A stretch of 64,000 bases of DNA, from NCBI GenBank assembly GCA_902362595.1, contig CABIXF010000011.1, positions 1 to 64,000 on the forward strand, written 5' to 3'. Positions 34,778-44,370 of the stretch are shown one piece after another. The position numbers and the translations under genes were made by a program. Below the pieces are notes generated by a model. That model did no database searches. It was not told the origin of the DNA and saw nothing but the letters and a program-made list of their open reading frames with translations. Each line of letters begins with the position of its first letter. Positions within the stretch are counted from its first letter, which is position 1. Origin of the DNA: Bacteroidaceae bacterium (GTDB lineage Bacteria; Bacteroidota; Bacteroidia; Bacteroidales; Bacteroidaceae).

Positions 34778-35020
34778 CTAACCTCTTTTCTCTTCCAGAT
34801 AAGTCTTGATGCGTTCCAGCAACGTCAGACATCCTTGCAGCTTCGGATTCTCATAACACACATAGGCCTGCATGAACAGACGGGCCACGGTTTCTTTCAC
34901 GTCAGGGATGTACACAGCCTTGTCCAGCTGCATTTCTGCGGGAAGTTCAACCTGGTCGAACCAGGCCTTCAACTGGTTTACTTCTTCAAGTGTATAGACA
35001 TTCTTCATATTGTGATACAT
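34778..35020 (-). CDS. Small conserved hypothetical protein
   Basis: An 80-residue (or 76 from Met 35008) acidic, helical protein, for example LEEVNQLKAWFDQVELPAEM and ETVARLFMQAYVCYENPKL. It begins 5 bp after the tamL stop and is likely cotranscribed. The family was not recognised and no motif suggests a function. Confidence 0.6.
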   Translation of the reverse strand: MYHNMKNVYTLEEVNQLKAWFDQVELPAEMQLDKAVYIPDVKETVARLFMQAYVCYENPKLQGCLTLLERIKTYLEEKRG

Positions 35021-35025
35021 TTTTA

Positions 35026-37335
35026 TTAAAAGGGATAACCTACAGCAAAATGAAACGCAAAGTCGCGTTTGAAATCAGGAGAGATAATGGGATAACGGTC
35101 GCGGCCGGTATACATGGGATTGATGGCCTTCATACCACCGTCGAAACGAATAATCAGGAAGTCCAGGTCGAAACGGAGTCCCAACCCGTAGGCCACCGCC
35201 AACTGCTTGTAGAAACGGTTGAACTTGAACAAGCCCTCAGGCTGAAGTTCCCGGTTGCGGATAGACCACACGTTACCTGCATCAATGAAAGCTGCTCCGT
35301 TCAGTTTCCAGAACAAATGAGTCCGATATTCCACATTCAGGTCGAGTTTGATATCTCCCGTATGGTTCACGTAATCCAGGCTGTTGCCGTCGCCCCGGTA
35401 TCCACCCGGCCCCAGCGAACGGACGCTCCATCCACGCACGCTGTTGGCTCCTCCGGAGAAATAAAGTTTCTCAAACGGCAAGCTCTTTGAGTTTCCGTAG
35501 GGTACGGCTACTCCCAGTCCCACATGAAAAACCAGCGCATTGCGATCGTCAATCATAAAGTTCTTGGCAAAATCAAAATCCGCTTTCACATACTGTGCGA
35601 AGTCAATGTTGGCCATCTGATAAGCCTCTCCATTCTTCGGACGTCCGTTAATGGCCTTCGAAAATAAATAAAGCAAGTTGCCCGATTCCTCAATGTTGAA
35701 ACGGATAGAATAGGAATTGCGCTGGGAAGTTTTCAGGCTGGCAGCCCCCGAACTGTTATAAGTATAGGTATATCCCATACGCACAATAAACAAGTCTTCG
35801 TAGCTGTAGCGAAGCAAAGGATTTTTCTCGTCCATCAAATCCAAGTACTGGCGGAAAGTTTCCGAACGGTAAGGCATGTAGATGTAGTTCAGGTCGAGTA
35901 CATCGACACGATGAGTGGCACGGTGCTTGCTCCATCGGTAGCTCCACCCTGCCGAAGCTACGGTGCGCTCAAACTCCGGACGTATTTGCCAGTTATATTT
36001 CATGGTCACTTCGGAAGTGGCCCGGCTTCTCCGTCGAAAATCTGCCGACAGGAATGGGAACATGAACTCAGGGAAGTTCAGGCTGGTTTCCACTCCATAT
36101 TCCATGTAATTGCTGTTGGCATATCCCTCCAGTCCCGTCACGGCCTCATAAGCCCCACGGAGCTTGATGGTAAAAGTTTCGGAACCTTTGAATAAATTAC
36201 GATGAGTATACGCCACAGAAGCCGCAGCTCCCAGGTCGCCGGCCGAATTGGTTCCTTCTATTTCGAAAGAAAGCGATTTGTTCTTGTTGCGTGTCAGCAT
36301 GACGTATGCATCCAGGTAAGCCGAATCAGCCTTCAACTCCTCCTGGAAACGAATATTCGAATACTTCAGGATATTCAGACGTCCCAAGGCAGAATACGTG
36401 TTCTGCACATCACGTACCCGATACAGTCGTCCTTTTTTCAGGTAATTGTAATCGCTGATTACCTGTGGACGGAGGAACATTTTGTCGACAAAATAGAAAT
36501 TCACACCTCCCGCCTGAAGAGAATCGAGCCCTCTCAGGGCATCGGCAGACAAATCGGCGAAATCCGCATCAAACACGAAATCCACATTCCGGATGTAATA
36601 TTGCCGGTGTGGCGACGGAGCATCCTCCTTCTTGCGGCGATAAGGGTGCAACTGCATAATGAGGTCTACCTTCCTCGTATTCAGCATGGTATCGGCCTGA
36701 AAAGTAATGAAATCTTTATTGAAACGATAATACCCACGGTTTTGCAGATATTGGGTGATGCGGTCACGTTCCTGATCCAGCATATTGATGTCAAACCGCA
36801 CCCCGACCTTCAAGAAAGAACGGGCAGAATCGGTCATCAGGTAATCATGTATCTGGTAATCGGCAATATCGTAAGCTATATGGGATATCAGATAAGGCTC
36901 TCCCGAATGAATCTGATAATAAACCTTGATTTTCTTTCCCTTTATCTGGCTCGACATGCTCACCTGCCCGCTCATGTATCCCATGTTGCGTACAGCCTGC
37001 TCAATCTGCACCCGTGTTTCTTCTGCCAGTACCGGGTCGTAGATGCGGGGAGCATCCCCAATCCGGTAAAGGAAACGGTTCATCCACTTGGTCGAGTCTT
37101 TTCCGGCTGCCCCGTAAATATACATGGGAAGCTTTACCAGACTGAACCACTTGGCATTGGGTGTCTGGCGCAAATAAGCACTCATTTGGGAAGACTTGAT
37201 CTCCTTGTTGTCCGACTCTACCTTCACATTGTCCAGAAGATAATGCCCCTCAGGAATGAATTTACTGACCGAACATCCGTTCAGGAAAAGCAGCAAACAC
37301 AATAAACCGACATAGTAACAGGGGGATATCTTCAT
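35026..37335 (-). CDS. tamL: TamL-like outer membrane lipoprotein of the BamA/TamA superfamily
   Basis: A 769-residue Omp85-type protein. A lipobox (LFLNGC, Cys at about 21) makes it a lipoprotein, the form called TamL in Bacteroidetes that replaces TamA. Residues 25-430 are POTRA-like repeats (LRQTPNAKWFSLVKLPMY, DPVLAEETRVQIEQAVRNMG); residues 430-769 form the beta barrel with the conserved lid-lock turn SVRGWSVRSLGPGGY and a C-terminal FHFAVGYPF ending in Phe. It is thought to insert or transport outer membrane proteins with TamB, which is not adjacent here. A -7 box is at 37367-37374. Confidence 0.88.
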   Translation of the reverse strand: MKISPCYYVGLLCLLLFLNGCSVSKFIPEGHYLLDNVKVESDNKEIKSSQMSAYLRQTPNAKWFSLVKLPMYIYGAAGKDSTKWMNRFLYRIGDAPRIYDPVLAEETRVQIEQAVRNMGYMSGQVSMSSQIKGKKIKVYYQIHSGEPYLISHIAYDIADYQIHDYLMTDSARSFLKVGVRFDINMLDQERDRITQYLQNRGYYRFNKDFITFQADTMLNTRKVDLIMQLHPYRRKKEDAPSPHRQYYIRNVDFVFDADFADLSADALRGLDSLQAGGVNFYFVDKMFLRPQVISDYNYLKKGRLYRVRDVQNTYSALGRLNILKYSNIRFQEELKADSAYLDAYVMLTRNKNKSLSFEIEGTNSAGDLGAAASVAYTHRNLFKGSETFTIKLRGAYEAVTGLEGYANSNYMEYGVETSLNFPEFMFPFLSADFRRRSRATSEVTMKYNWQIRPEFERTVASAGWSYRWSKHRATHRVDVLDLNYIYMPYRSETFRQYLDLMDEKNPLLRYSYEDLFIVRMGYTYTYNSSGAASLKTSQRNSYSIRFNIEESGNLLYLFSKAINGRPKNGEAYQMANIDFAQYVKADFDFAKNFMIDDRNALVFHVGLGVAVPYGNSKSLPFEKLYFSGGANSVRGWSVRSLGPGGYRGDGNSLDYVNHTGDIKLDLNVEYRTHLFWKLNGAAFIDAGNVWSIRNRELQPEGLFKFNRFYKQLAVAYGLGLRFDLDFLIIRFDGGMKAINPMYTGRDRYPIISPDFKRDFAFHFAVGYPF

Positions 37336-37366
37336 ACAAGTAACGAGGTATATACAAATTTACATG

Positions 37367-37374
37367 CAAAGATA
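37367..37374 (-). promoter_or_regulatory. -7 box of tamL
   Basis: On the minus strand this reads TATCTTTG, 32 bp before the tamL ATG. Confidence 0.6.
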
Positions 37375-37397
37375 GGCAATAATTAAAAATATCTTCT

Positions 37398-37405
37398 TAG
37401 CTTTG
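37398..37405 (+). promoter_or_regulatory. -7 box of the TrmH-like gene
   Basis: TAGCTTTG matches TAnnTTTG, 34 bp before ATG 37440. Confidence 0.6.
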
Positions 37406-37439
37406 TTCTTAAAATATAATTAAAAATCTGCGCCCTACT

Positions 37440-38198
37440 ATGCTGAGCAAAAACAGAATCAAATACATCCGGTCACTGGAAATGAAAAAATACCGGAAAG
37501 CCGAAAAAGCATTTCTGGCCGAAGGCAACAAACTGGTACACGACCTGCTGGGACATTTTTCCTGCAAACTGCTGGTAGCTACTACCTCCTGGCTGGAAGC
37601 GAACCCTCGCCTGATAGCCCAGGAGACGATTGAGGTCTCTCCTGAAGAGCTAAGTCGCGCCAGTCTGCTGAAAACACCGCAGGAAGTGCTGGCCGTATTT
37701 GAAATTCCGTCGTACACCCGCGATGATACCTTGCCGGCCCGCTCACTCTGTCTGGCACTCGACGACGTACAGGACCCGGGCAACCTGGGTACCATCATCC
37801 GCATCGCCGACTGGTTCGGCATTACACACATCTTCTGTTCCCAAGGCACAGTCGACGCCTTCAACCCGAAAACCGTACAGGCAACCATGGGAGCACTGGC
37901 GCGGGTGAAACTGCACTATTGCGACCTGAAAGAATTTATCCGCACGCAAGCGGCCCGGCACGTTCCCGTATTCGGTACCTTCCTCGACGGAGGAAACATC
38001 TATTCACAAGAGCTGTCAGACCACGGAGTGATTGTCATGGGAAACGAAGGGAACGGAGTAAGCCAGGAAGTAGAAGCCCTCGTATCCCACAAGCTGCTTA
38101 TCCCCAACTATCCGCAAGGACAGGAAACCAGCGAATCGCTGAACGTGGCCGTAGCTACAGCCATTGTCTGTGCCGAATTCCGCCGCCGCATGTCATAG
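37440..38198 (+). CDS. TrmH/SpoU-family RNA 2'-O-methyltransferase
   Basis: A 252-residue SPOUT methyltransferase. Residues 1-90 form the substrate-binding domain (AEKAFLAEGNKLVHDLL). The knotted domain shows motif 1 DDVQDPGNLGTIIRIADWFG, motif 2 VIVMGNEGNGVS and motif 3 SLNVAVATAIVCAEF. It should methylate a ribose in rRNA or tRNA; the exact base is not predictable. It is divergent from tamL, and its last 6 bp overlap the end of the convergent 111-aa gene. Confidence 0.9.
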   Translation: MLSKNRIKYIRSLEMKKYRKAEKAFLAEGNKLVHDLLGHFSCKLLVATTSWLEANPRLIAQETIEVSPEELSRASLLKTPQEVLAVFEIPSYTRDDTLPARSLCLALDDVQDPGNLGTIIRIADWFGITHIFCSQGTVDAFNPKTVQATMGALARVKLHYCDLKEFIRTQAARHVPVFGTFLDGGNIYSQELSDHGVIVMGNEGNGVSQEVEALVSHKLLIPNYPQGQETSESLNVAVATAIVCAEFRRRMS

Positions 38199-38528
38199 GC
38201 TGACCAACCGGCTTCCGGCGGTAAATGCCATCGACAGCACATCGAACGCAACAACCTGAAAGGCCTTGAGAGGCTCACCGGCTTCCACCCCCTCAGATAT
38301 ACGAGAGCAAAAAGCCTGAAAGGACTCTCCTGTCCGGATTTCAGGCTGTGACGGAGCAAGAATCACCAAGCCTCCCAGCCAGACGGTGTGCCGCATTTCC
38401 GCCTCCAGCGGCTCTACCGACACACAGCATCCACTTCCTTCGTCTACCCCGATGCGCTGCATGCGAAACAAACGGTTCTGTCCCGCATGCCAAAGGAAAT
38501 GAGAAGCATAATATTTCATTTTCTCCAC
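38193..38528 (-). CDS. Hypothetical protein at the end of the ileS-lspA operon
   Basis: A 111-residue protein of mixed composition starting 2 bp after the DUF4296 gene. It is cotranscribed with lspA by position. MKYYASHFLWHAGQNRLFRM near the start and VWLGGLVILAPSQPEI in the middle suggest a small beta-rich fold. No family recognised. Its 3' end overlaps the convergent methyltransferase by 6 bp. Confidence 0.6.
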   Translation of the reverse strand: MEKMKYYASHFLWHAGQNRLFRMQRIGVDEGSGCCVSVEPLEAEMRHTVWLGGLVILAPSQPEIRTGESFQAFCSRISEGVEAGEPLKAFQVVAFDVLSMAFTAGSRLVSL

Positions 38529-38530
38529 AA

Positions 38531-39403
38531 TTAACGTCTCATGATTCTCGCGCGCTGAATGCGTGGCAAGGAGTCCCTTCGAAGAGAGTCTCTATGCAAA
38601 GAATCCACGGGAACCACGACTGAATCAAGCACATTCACCGCGGGTGTCTCGTACATCCGGTAACGCATCAGCTGAATGCCGCTGAGCAAGACAGAACTCT
38701 TTTCCGCTCCGGAATAATACATAAAGCCGCTCACGTTCTTGAAATTGAAAGCCGAATCCGGACGAAGGAACAGACGTTGCATGCCTGAACCACTCACCAC
38801 ACGAGTAATTCCCTGCACACTGTCATTGTCAAACGTCACATTCAATCCCATCACGACTTTCCCACGCATTTTTCCTGCAGGCATAAACGAAAGATGTGCC
38901 TCCAAAACCAGGTTATCCTTCGGATGGAAGGAAGTATCGGCTTTCAAATCAAATACGGCCTTGTTGGTCAACGGTGCAGAAGTCAGCCAGTAAATGGTAC
39001 GGTCCTGCCACAAATCCACTGTATCTCCCGACAGCGACACCGACATTTCCCCGCTATGACGGGCTACCTGCTTCTTCAAACGGTCTGACGTATCGTTCAT
39101 CCGCTTCTGCAAGTTCTGGTAAATGTTCGACATCTCGTCGCTGTGGCGCGAGTACCACGCCATCGAAGAATCAAATTCCGCCTCCGTGACGTGGTGTTTC
39201 TTGAACACATAGGCAAGGTAGGCCTCCTTCTTATAGTTTTCAGAATACGGCAAATCGGCACTCAGCGTCGTGGCCAGGTGATAATCATAAAGTAGATTCT
39301 CCATGGCCTGAGGCTGAATAATCTCCTTAGGCACTTTCTTGCCGCATCCGAACAGGCCGCACAGCATCATGGCCGAAATCCCTATAACCGCTATCCGTTT
39401 CAT
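38531..39403 (-). CDS. DUF4296 family lipoprotein
   Basis: A 290-residue lipoprotein: MKRIAVIGISAMMLCGLFGC ends in a lipobox Cys at residue 20. The DUF4296 region follows (about 25-120) with LLYDYHLATTL and FDSSMAWYSRHSDEM, a pattern common in Bacteroidetes. The C-terminus is rich in S, L, R and D (VDSLHRDSLRRDSLPR). It overlaps lspA by 4 bp, so a lipoprotein substrate is coupled to its signal peptidase. Function unknown. Confidence 0.85.
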   Translation of the reverse strand: MKRIAVIGISAMMLCGLFGCGKKVPKEIIQPQAMENLLYDYHLATTLSADLPYSENYKKEAYLAYVFKKHHVTEAEFDSSMAWYSRHSDEMSNIYQNLQKRMNDTSDRLKKQVARHSGEMSVSLSGDTVDLWQDRTIYWLTSAPLTNKAVFDLKADTSFHPKDNLVLEAHLSFMPAGKMRGKVVMGLNVTFDNDSVQGITRVVSGSGMQRLFLRPDSAFNFKNVSGFMYYSGAEKSSVLLSGIQLMRYRMYETPAVNVLDSVVVPVDSLHRDSLRRDSLPRIQRARIMRR

Positions 39404-40056
39404 TTCTTGGCTTCTTTGGAAGTAGTGGACTCTGTACGGGCACCCGTATTCAGGTAGCGCGAATAAAAAATGAGCAATGCAATGATGCCGCAGCTGATGG
39501 CCGCATCGGCAAAATTGAATATCGGACTGAAGAAGATAAAATGGTCACCTCCCACAAAAGGCATCCAGTCGGGCCAGTAGGTGTCGATAATCGGGAAATA
39601 GAACATGTCCACCACCTTTCCGTGCAGCCAGCTGGAATAGCCTTCACCCAGCGGCACCCACGAAGCAATCTGCGAATGTGTGCTCTCACTGAAAATCTCG
39701 CCATAGAACACACAGTCGATGATGTTGCCCACCGCTCCGGCCAGAATCAGGGAAAGACACACCAGGTAACCGTTCTTCACTTTGTCCGTGGTCCGTTTCA
39801 CCAGCTTGGTAATGTACACCGTAATCAACACGGCCGCCACAATGCGGAACAGCGTCAGAAACAGTTTGGCGAAAATCTCAAGCCCGAAAGCCATACCGTT
39901 GTTTTCGGTGAAATAAATATAAAACCAGTCGGTCACATGAATGTTCTCATGCAGAAACATGTTTGTCTTTACCGAAATCTTGATAAGCTGGTCAATAATC
40001 AGCACCCCTGCCACCACAAGAGCGGCCAGACGACCCTGAGTGAGAAATTTCTTCAT
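39400..40056 (-). CDS. lspA: Lipoprotein signal peptidase
   Basis: Signal peptidase II cuts prolipoproteins after lipid attachment. The 218-residue protein has four membrane helices. Active-site regions are FTENNGMAFG, AGAVGNIIDCVFYG and FNFADAAIS, the Asp of NIID and of FAD being the catalytic pair. A longer periplasmic loop (about residues 115-160) is typical of Bacteroidetes. The open frame reaches 40116, but the Met at 40056 gives the normal start, MKKFLTQGRLAALVV. It lies 120 bp after the dksA-like gene. Confidence 0.93.
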   Translation of the reverse strand: MKKFLTQGRLAALVVAGVLIIDQLIKISVKTNMFLHENIHVTDWFYIYFTENNGMAFGLEIFAKLFLTLFRIVAAVLITVYITKLVKRTTDKVKNGYLVCLSLILAGAVGNIIDCVFYGEIFSESTHSQIASWVPLGEGYSSWLHGKVVDMFYFPIIDTYWPDWMPFVGGDHFIFFSPIFNFADAAISCGIIALLIFYSRYLNTGARTESTTSKEAKK

Positions 40057-40176
40057 CTTCTTTAAATTACAAATCAATTCAAAAAAATTGAGAACTGAAA
40101 ATTGAAAACAGGCCACTCTGAAAAGCAGTGTTTTTCAACCTTCAATTCCCAACTTCGAGTTAAAAACTAATGTTCG

Positions 40177-40557
40177 TTACTTCTTTCCATGCTGCTTGGC
40201 TTCAATGCTCAATGTGGCATGAGGAACCGCACGAAGACGCTCAGCGGGAATCAACTTTCCTGTTTCACGACAGATTCCGTAGGTTTTGTTTTCAATACGT
40301 ACCAGTGCCGCACGCAGGTTTTGAATGAACTTCAGCTGACGAGCTGCCAGACGAGTGGTTTCTTCCTTCGACAATGTGTTGGCTCCTTCTTCCAAGACCT
40401 TGTATGTAGGAGATGTATCGTCTGTATCGTTCCCATCCGTGTTCATTATACTACTTTTCAGTTTCTCATAGTCGCGTTCCGCGAGCTGAAGTTTTTCCAT
40501 GATAATGGCGCGGAATTCTTCAAGTTCAGCGTCAGAATACCTCGTTTTTTCAGCCAT
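40177..40557 (-). CDS. TraR/DksA-family protein lacking most zinc ligands
   Basis: A 126-residue DksA-like protein expected to bind the secondary channel of RNA polymerase. The coiled-coil region covers about residues 1-85. In the zinc-finger region, YGICRETGKLIPAERLRAVP, only one of four cysteines remains; the C-terminal pair is replaced in TLSIEAK. This form is common in Bacteroidetes and folds without zinc. It follows ileS by 65 bp and precedes lspA, the usual order in the phylum. Confidence 0.9.
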   Translation of the reverse strand: MAEKTRYSDAELEEFRAIIMEKLQLAERDYEKLKSSIMNTDGNDTDDTSPTYKVLEEGANTLSKEETTRLAARQLKFIQNLRAALVRIENKTYGICRETGKLIPAERLRAVPHATLSIEAKQHGKK

Positions 40558-40622
40558 AGTGCTTAAAGTTTTAAGTTAATAATAGTATCCACCCGGCACA
40601 GAACCGGGTGGATGAGTTCATA

Positions 40623-43600
40623 TTACAATTTCGTTACATTTACATACAACGAAAAGTCATCAAAACTAATTTCCGTGCCGTTTTCCACCTCATCGGCCAG
40701 AACCAATGAGTTAGCCAGCACTTGGTTGCAAATATAAGTATTATATTCATTTATCGCGTCATCGGTATTCGGATTTTTTGACAGCACGATGGCAATCTTG
40801 TCGGTAATCTCGAAACCGCTGCTCTTACGGATGTTCTGAATACGGTTCACCAGTTCACGGGCGATACCTTCACGCTTCAGTTCGTCGGTCACGGTCACTT
40901 CCAGCGCTACGGTCAGTTTGCCTTCATTGGCTACCAGCCAGCCCGGGATGTCCTCGCTGAAGATTTCCACATCCGATGCTTCCACTACGGCCTCCCCGCC
41001 TTCCAGCTGGAAGGTGTAGCTTCCGTTCTTCTCCAGTTCGGCGATGGCTTCCTGCGACATGCCTGCCACGGCAGCAGCTACGGCCTTCATCTGTTTTCCG
41101 AATTTCGGGCCCAGCTTCTTGAAGTCGCATTTCACTTTCTTCACCAGCACACCTGCCCCACCGTCCACGAACTTGATTTCCTTCACGTTCACCTCGTTCA
41201 TGATCAGGTCTTTCACTGCCTCGATATGCTGTTTCTGTGCTTCGTCTACCACCGGAATCATGATACACTGCAGCGGCTGACGCACCTTGATGTTCACCTT
41301 ACGGCGCAAAGCCAGTACCATAGAAGTAACATCCTGTGCCATCTGCATACGGGCTTCCAGTTCCGCATTGATCAGGCTTTCGTCGGCTACCGGGAACTTG
41401 GCAAGGTGTACAGAAACCACCTGGTCGCGTCCGGTCACGCCAATCAAGTCCATATACAGACGGTCGGCATAGAACGGAGCAATCGGTGCCATCAGTTTGG
41501 CTACGGTCTCCAAGCAAGTGTAGAGTGTCTGATAAGCAGACAGCTTATCGGTCGACATGGCACTGCCCCAGAAACGTTTACGGTTCAGACGCACGTACCA
41601 GTTACTCAAGTTATCGTTTACAAAGTCGGTAATCAGACGTCCGGCCTTGGTCGGTTCGTAATCCGTAAAGCAAGCATCCACGTTCTTGATCAGCGTGTTC
41701 AGCAACGACAGAATCCAGCGGTCGATTTCCGGACGTTCGTTCATCGGCACGTCCTTCTCCGCGTAGGTAAAGCCATCCACGTTGGCATACAAGGCAAAGA
41801 ATGAATACGTGTTGTACAAGGTACCGAAGAACTTGCGGCGTACTTCGTCCACTCCTTCCGTATCAAACTTCAGATTGTCCCACGGAGAAGAGTTCGTAAT
41901 CATGTACCAGCGCAACGGGTCGGAACCGAACTTCTCGATGGCACCGAACGGGTCGACGGCATTGCCCAGACGCTTCGACATCTTGTTGCCGTTCTTGTCG
42001 AGCACCAGACCATTGGAGATGACGTTCTTGTAAGCCACACTGTCGAACACCATCGTAGCGATGGCATGCAGCGTGAAGAACCATCCACGTGTCTGGTCTA
42101 CCCCTTCCGCAATGAAGTCAGCCGGATAGTAGCTGCGAGAGTCTATCAGTTCCTTGTTTTCAAACGGATAGTGCAACTGTGCATACGGCATGGAACCTGA
42201 ATCGAACCATACGTCAATCAAATCCGACTCACGCTTCATCGGCTTGCCCGAAGCAGATACCAGGATGATGTCGTCTACATACGGACGGTGCAAGTCAATC
42301 TTGTCGTAGTTCTCCTTATTATATACGCCCGGCTGGAATCCCAGTTTCTTGTACGGATTTTCCGTCATGAAACCGGCAGCCACCGATTTTTCAATTTCGT
42401 TATACAGTTCTTCTACTGAACCGATGCAGATTTCCTCGCCTTCCTCGCTTCTCCAGATAGGCAGCGGTGTACCCCAGTAGCGCGAACGGCTCAAGTTCCA
42501 GTCGTTCAGGTTTTCCAACCATTTTCCGAAACGGCCTGAACCCGTAGATTCCGGTTTCCAGTTGATGGTCTTGTTCAGTTCCATCATACGTTCCTTGCAA
42601 GCCGTAGAACGGATGAACCAGCTGTCCAGCGGATAATACAACACCGGTTTGTCGGTACGCCAGCAGTGCGGATAGTTGTGCACATGCTTTTCGGTCTTGA
42701 ACGCCAGTCCCTGCTGTTTCAGCATCATGCAGATATACACGTCGAGTGATTCGGCTGCCTGAGCAGCTTTCTCGTCGTATTTGCCGTCGACGGTAAACTG
42801 CGGGTCGTATGCGTTCTTCACCCAGCGGCCTTGGTATTCCTTGTATTTCTCTACATCCACACATTCCTTCACGAACGCCTCATCCAGTTCCTCCATCAGA
42901 TAGAACTTACCGGTCAGGTCGACCATCGGACGAGTTTCACCCTTTTTGTTGATCATGAACAAAGAAGGGATGCCCGCCGCACGTGCCACGTTGGCATCGT
43001 CGGCACCGAATGTCGGCGCGATGTGTACGATACCCGTACCGTCTTCCGTAGTCACATAGTCACCCGGAATCACGCGGAACGCTTTGTCGGCAGCCTCTTT
43101 CCATGTACCGTCTTCGGCAGCTTCCACCGGTTTCACCCACGGGATAAGCTGTTCGTATTCCATACCCACGAGGTCGGTACCCTTGTACTCACCAACCACC
43201 TTGAACGGAACCAGTTTGTCGCCCGGCTTGTAGTCTTCCAGTGCCAAACCTTCCGCCTTCTTGTTGAAGTGCGCATACAGCAACGGTTTGGCCAGTACCA
43301 CCGTCATTTTCTCGCCATTGTATGAATTGTATGTCTGTACGGCCACGTAGTCAATCTTCGGGCCCACGCAGAGAGCCGTATTTGAAGGCAAAGTCCACGG
43401 AGTAGTCGTCCATGCGATGAAGTACGGTGTACCCCACTCCGCCATTTCCGGTTTCGGGTTCTTCATCTTGAACTGAGCCACCACGGTCAGGTCTTTCACG
43501 TCGCGGTAGCATCCCGGCTGGTTCAGCTCGTGCGAGCTCAATCCCGTACCAGCAGCCGGAGAATACGGCTGGATGGTGTAACCCTTGTAGAGCAAGCCTT

Positions 43601-44111
43601 TCTTGTAAAGCTGTTGCAACAGCCACCACAAGGTTTCAATGTAGCGGTTGTCGTAAGTGATGTACGGGTTGTCCAGGTCTACCCAGTAACCCATCTTATG
43701 TGTAAGGTCGGTCCATTCTTTCGTGAACTTCATGACATCCGTGCGGCAGTGCTTGTTGTAGTCTGCCACCGAAATCGTTTTACCGATATCCTCCTTGGTG
43801 ATGCCCAGTGCCTTTTCCACTCCCAGTTCCACCGGCAGTCCGTGTGTGTCCCATCCGGCTTTACGCTTTACCTGGAAGCCCTTCATGGTCTTGAAACGGC
43901 AGAATGTATCCTTAATCGTACGCGCCATTACGTGGTGAATGCCCGGCATACCGTTGGCTGAAGGGGGACCTTCGTAAAACACGAAAGAAGGACATCCCTC
44001 ACGTTCCGTCATACTTTTGGAAAACACATCGTTCTCATCCCATGTTTTCAGCACCTCCTTGTTGATTTCCGACAAGTTGAGCTGCGAATATTCAGTAAAC
44101 TTCTTACTCAT
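40623..44111 (-). CDS. ileS: Isoleucyl-tRNA synthetase
   Basis: A 1162-residue class I synthetase of the long bacterial/eukaryotic-like type. The HIGH-equivalent is GMPGIHHVMAR near residue 55 and the KMSKS motif reads NKMSKRLGN near 690. The CP1 editing domain lies between about 200 and 480 (WTTTPWTLPSNTALCVGP). The C-terminal 250 residues hold the anticodon-binding domain and an extension, QNIRKSSGFEITDKIAI. It leads the ileS-dksA-lspA-DUF4296-orf operon. Confidence 0.97.
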   Translation of the reverse strand: MSKKFTEYSQLNLSEINKEVLKTWDENDVFSKSMTEREGCPSFVFYEGPPSANGMPGIHHVMARTIKDTFCRFKTMKGFQVKRKAGWDTHGLPVELGVEKALGITKEDIGKTISVADYNKHCRTDVMKFTKEWTDLTHKMGYWVDLDNPYITYDNRYIETLWWLLQQLYKKGLLYKGYTIQPYSPAAGTGLSSHELNQPGCYRDVKDLTVVAQFKMKNPKPEMAEWGTPYFIAWTTTPWTLPSNTALCVGPKIDYVAVQTYNSYNGEKMTVVLAKPLLYAHFNKKAEGLALEDYKPGDKLVPFKVVGEYKGTDLVGMEYEQLIPWVKPVEAAEDGTWKEAADKAFRVIPGDYVTTEDGTGIVHIAPTFGADDANVARAAGIPSLFMINKKGETRPMVDLTGKFYLMEELDEAFVKECVDVEKYKEYQGRWVKNAYDPQFTVDGKYDEKAAQAAESLDVYICMMLKQQGLAFKTEKHVHNYPHCWRTDKPVLYYPLDSWFIRSTACKERMMELNKTINWKPESTGSGRFGKWLENLNDWNLSRSRYWGTPLPIWRSEEGEEICIGSVEELYNEIEKSVAAGFMTENPYKKLGFQPGVYNKENYDKIDLHRPYVDDIILVSASGKPMKRESDLIDVWFDSGSMPYAQLHYPFENKELIDSRSYYPADFIAEGVDQTRGWFFTLHAIATMVFDSVAYKNVISNGLVLDKNGNKMSKRLGNAVDPFGAIEKFGSDPLRWYMITNSSPWDNLKFDTEGVDEVRRKFFGTLYNTYSFFALYANVDGFTYAEKDVPMNERPEIDRWILSLLNTLIKNVDACFTDYEPTKAGRLITDFVNDNLSNWYVRLNRKRFWGSAMSTDKLSAYQTLYTCLETVAKLMAPIAPFYADRLYMDLIGVTGRDQVVSVHLAKFPVADESLINAELEARMQMAQDVTSMVLALRRKVNIKVRQPLQCIMIPVVDEAQKQHIEAVKDLIMNEVNVKEIKFVDGGAGVLVKKVKCDFKKLGPKFGKQMKAVAAAVAGMSQEAIAELEKNGSYTFQLEGGEAVVEASDVEIFSEDIPGWLVANEGKLTVALEVTVTDELKREGIARELVNRIQNIRKSSGFEITDKIAIVLSKNPNTDDAINEYNTYICNQVLANSLVLADEVENGTEISFDDFSLYVNVTKL

Positions 44112-44163
44112 AATTATTATGTGATTTTTTATCTATTATCTAGTTTATCAGGAAGAACCCTCC

Positions 44164-44184
44164 CAAATTTAGGCTGCAAATTTA
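44164..44184 (-). promoter_or_regulatory. Two overlapping-type -7 boxes before ileS
   Basis: On the minus strand TAAATTTG occurs at 44177-44184 and again at 44164-44171, about 55 to 70 bp before the ileS ATG. Either may be used. Confidence 0.4.
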
Positions 44185-44247
44185 TAAGAAAAAAAAGTTA
44201 TATAAAAGAAATCGGCAGAAAAACGATGAAGGGACTGACGAAGAGAA

Positions 44248-44370
44248 CTACTTTCTCTTCGCCAACTCGGAGGATATCATTTCGGCTTGCTTGATAACCG
44301 TCTCTGTAGCGAGCATTTGCATATCCGGCAGATAACCATAACGGCGTAACAGGCGTTTGAAAATCATCAT
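44248..44370 (-). CDS. 40-residue basic peptide, fourth gene of the DUF262/DUF3696 operon
   Basis: An ORF of 40 codons from ATG 44370 to TAG 44248, beginning MMIFKRLLRRYGYLPD and ending SSELAKRK. The ATG overlaps the TGA of the 277-aa gene by 4 bp, the same spacing as between the first two genes of the operon, which supports real translation. It is basic and helical, with no known family. It could be an antitoxin, adaptor or regulatory peptide of the system, or the start of a decayed longer gene. Confidence 0.55.
   Translation of the reverse strand: MMIFKRLLRRYGYLPDMQMLATETVIKQAEMISSELAKRK

Noticed and set aside
44112-44247. T-box leader before ileS
   Set aside because: The leader is short, AT-rich and shows no T-box sequence or terminator/antiterminator pair.
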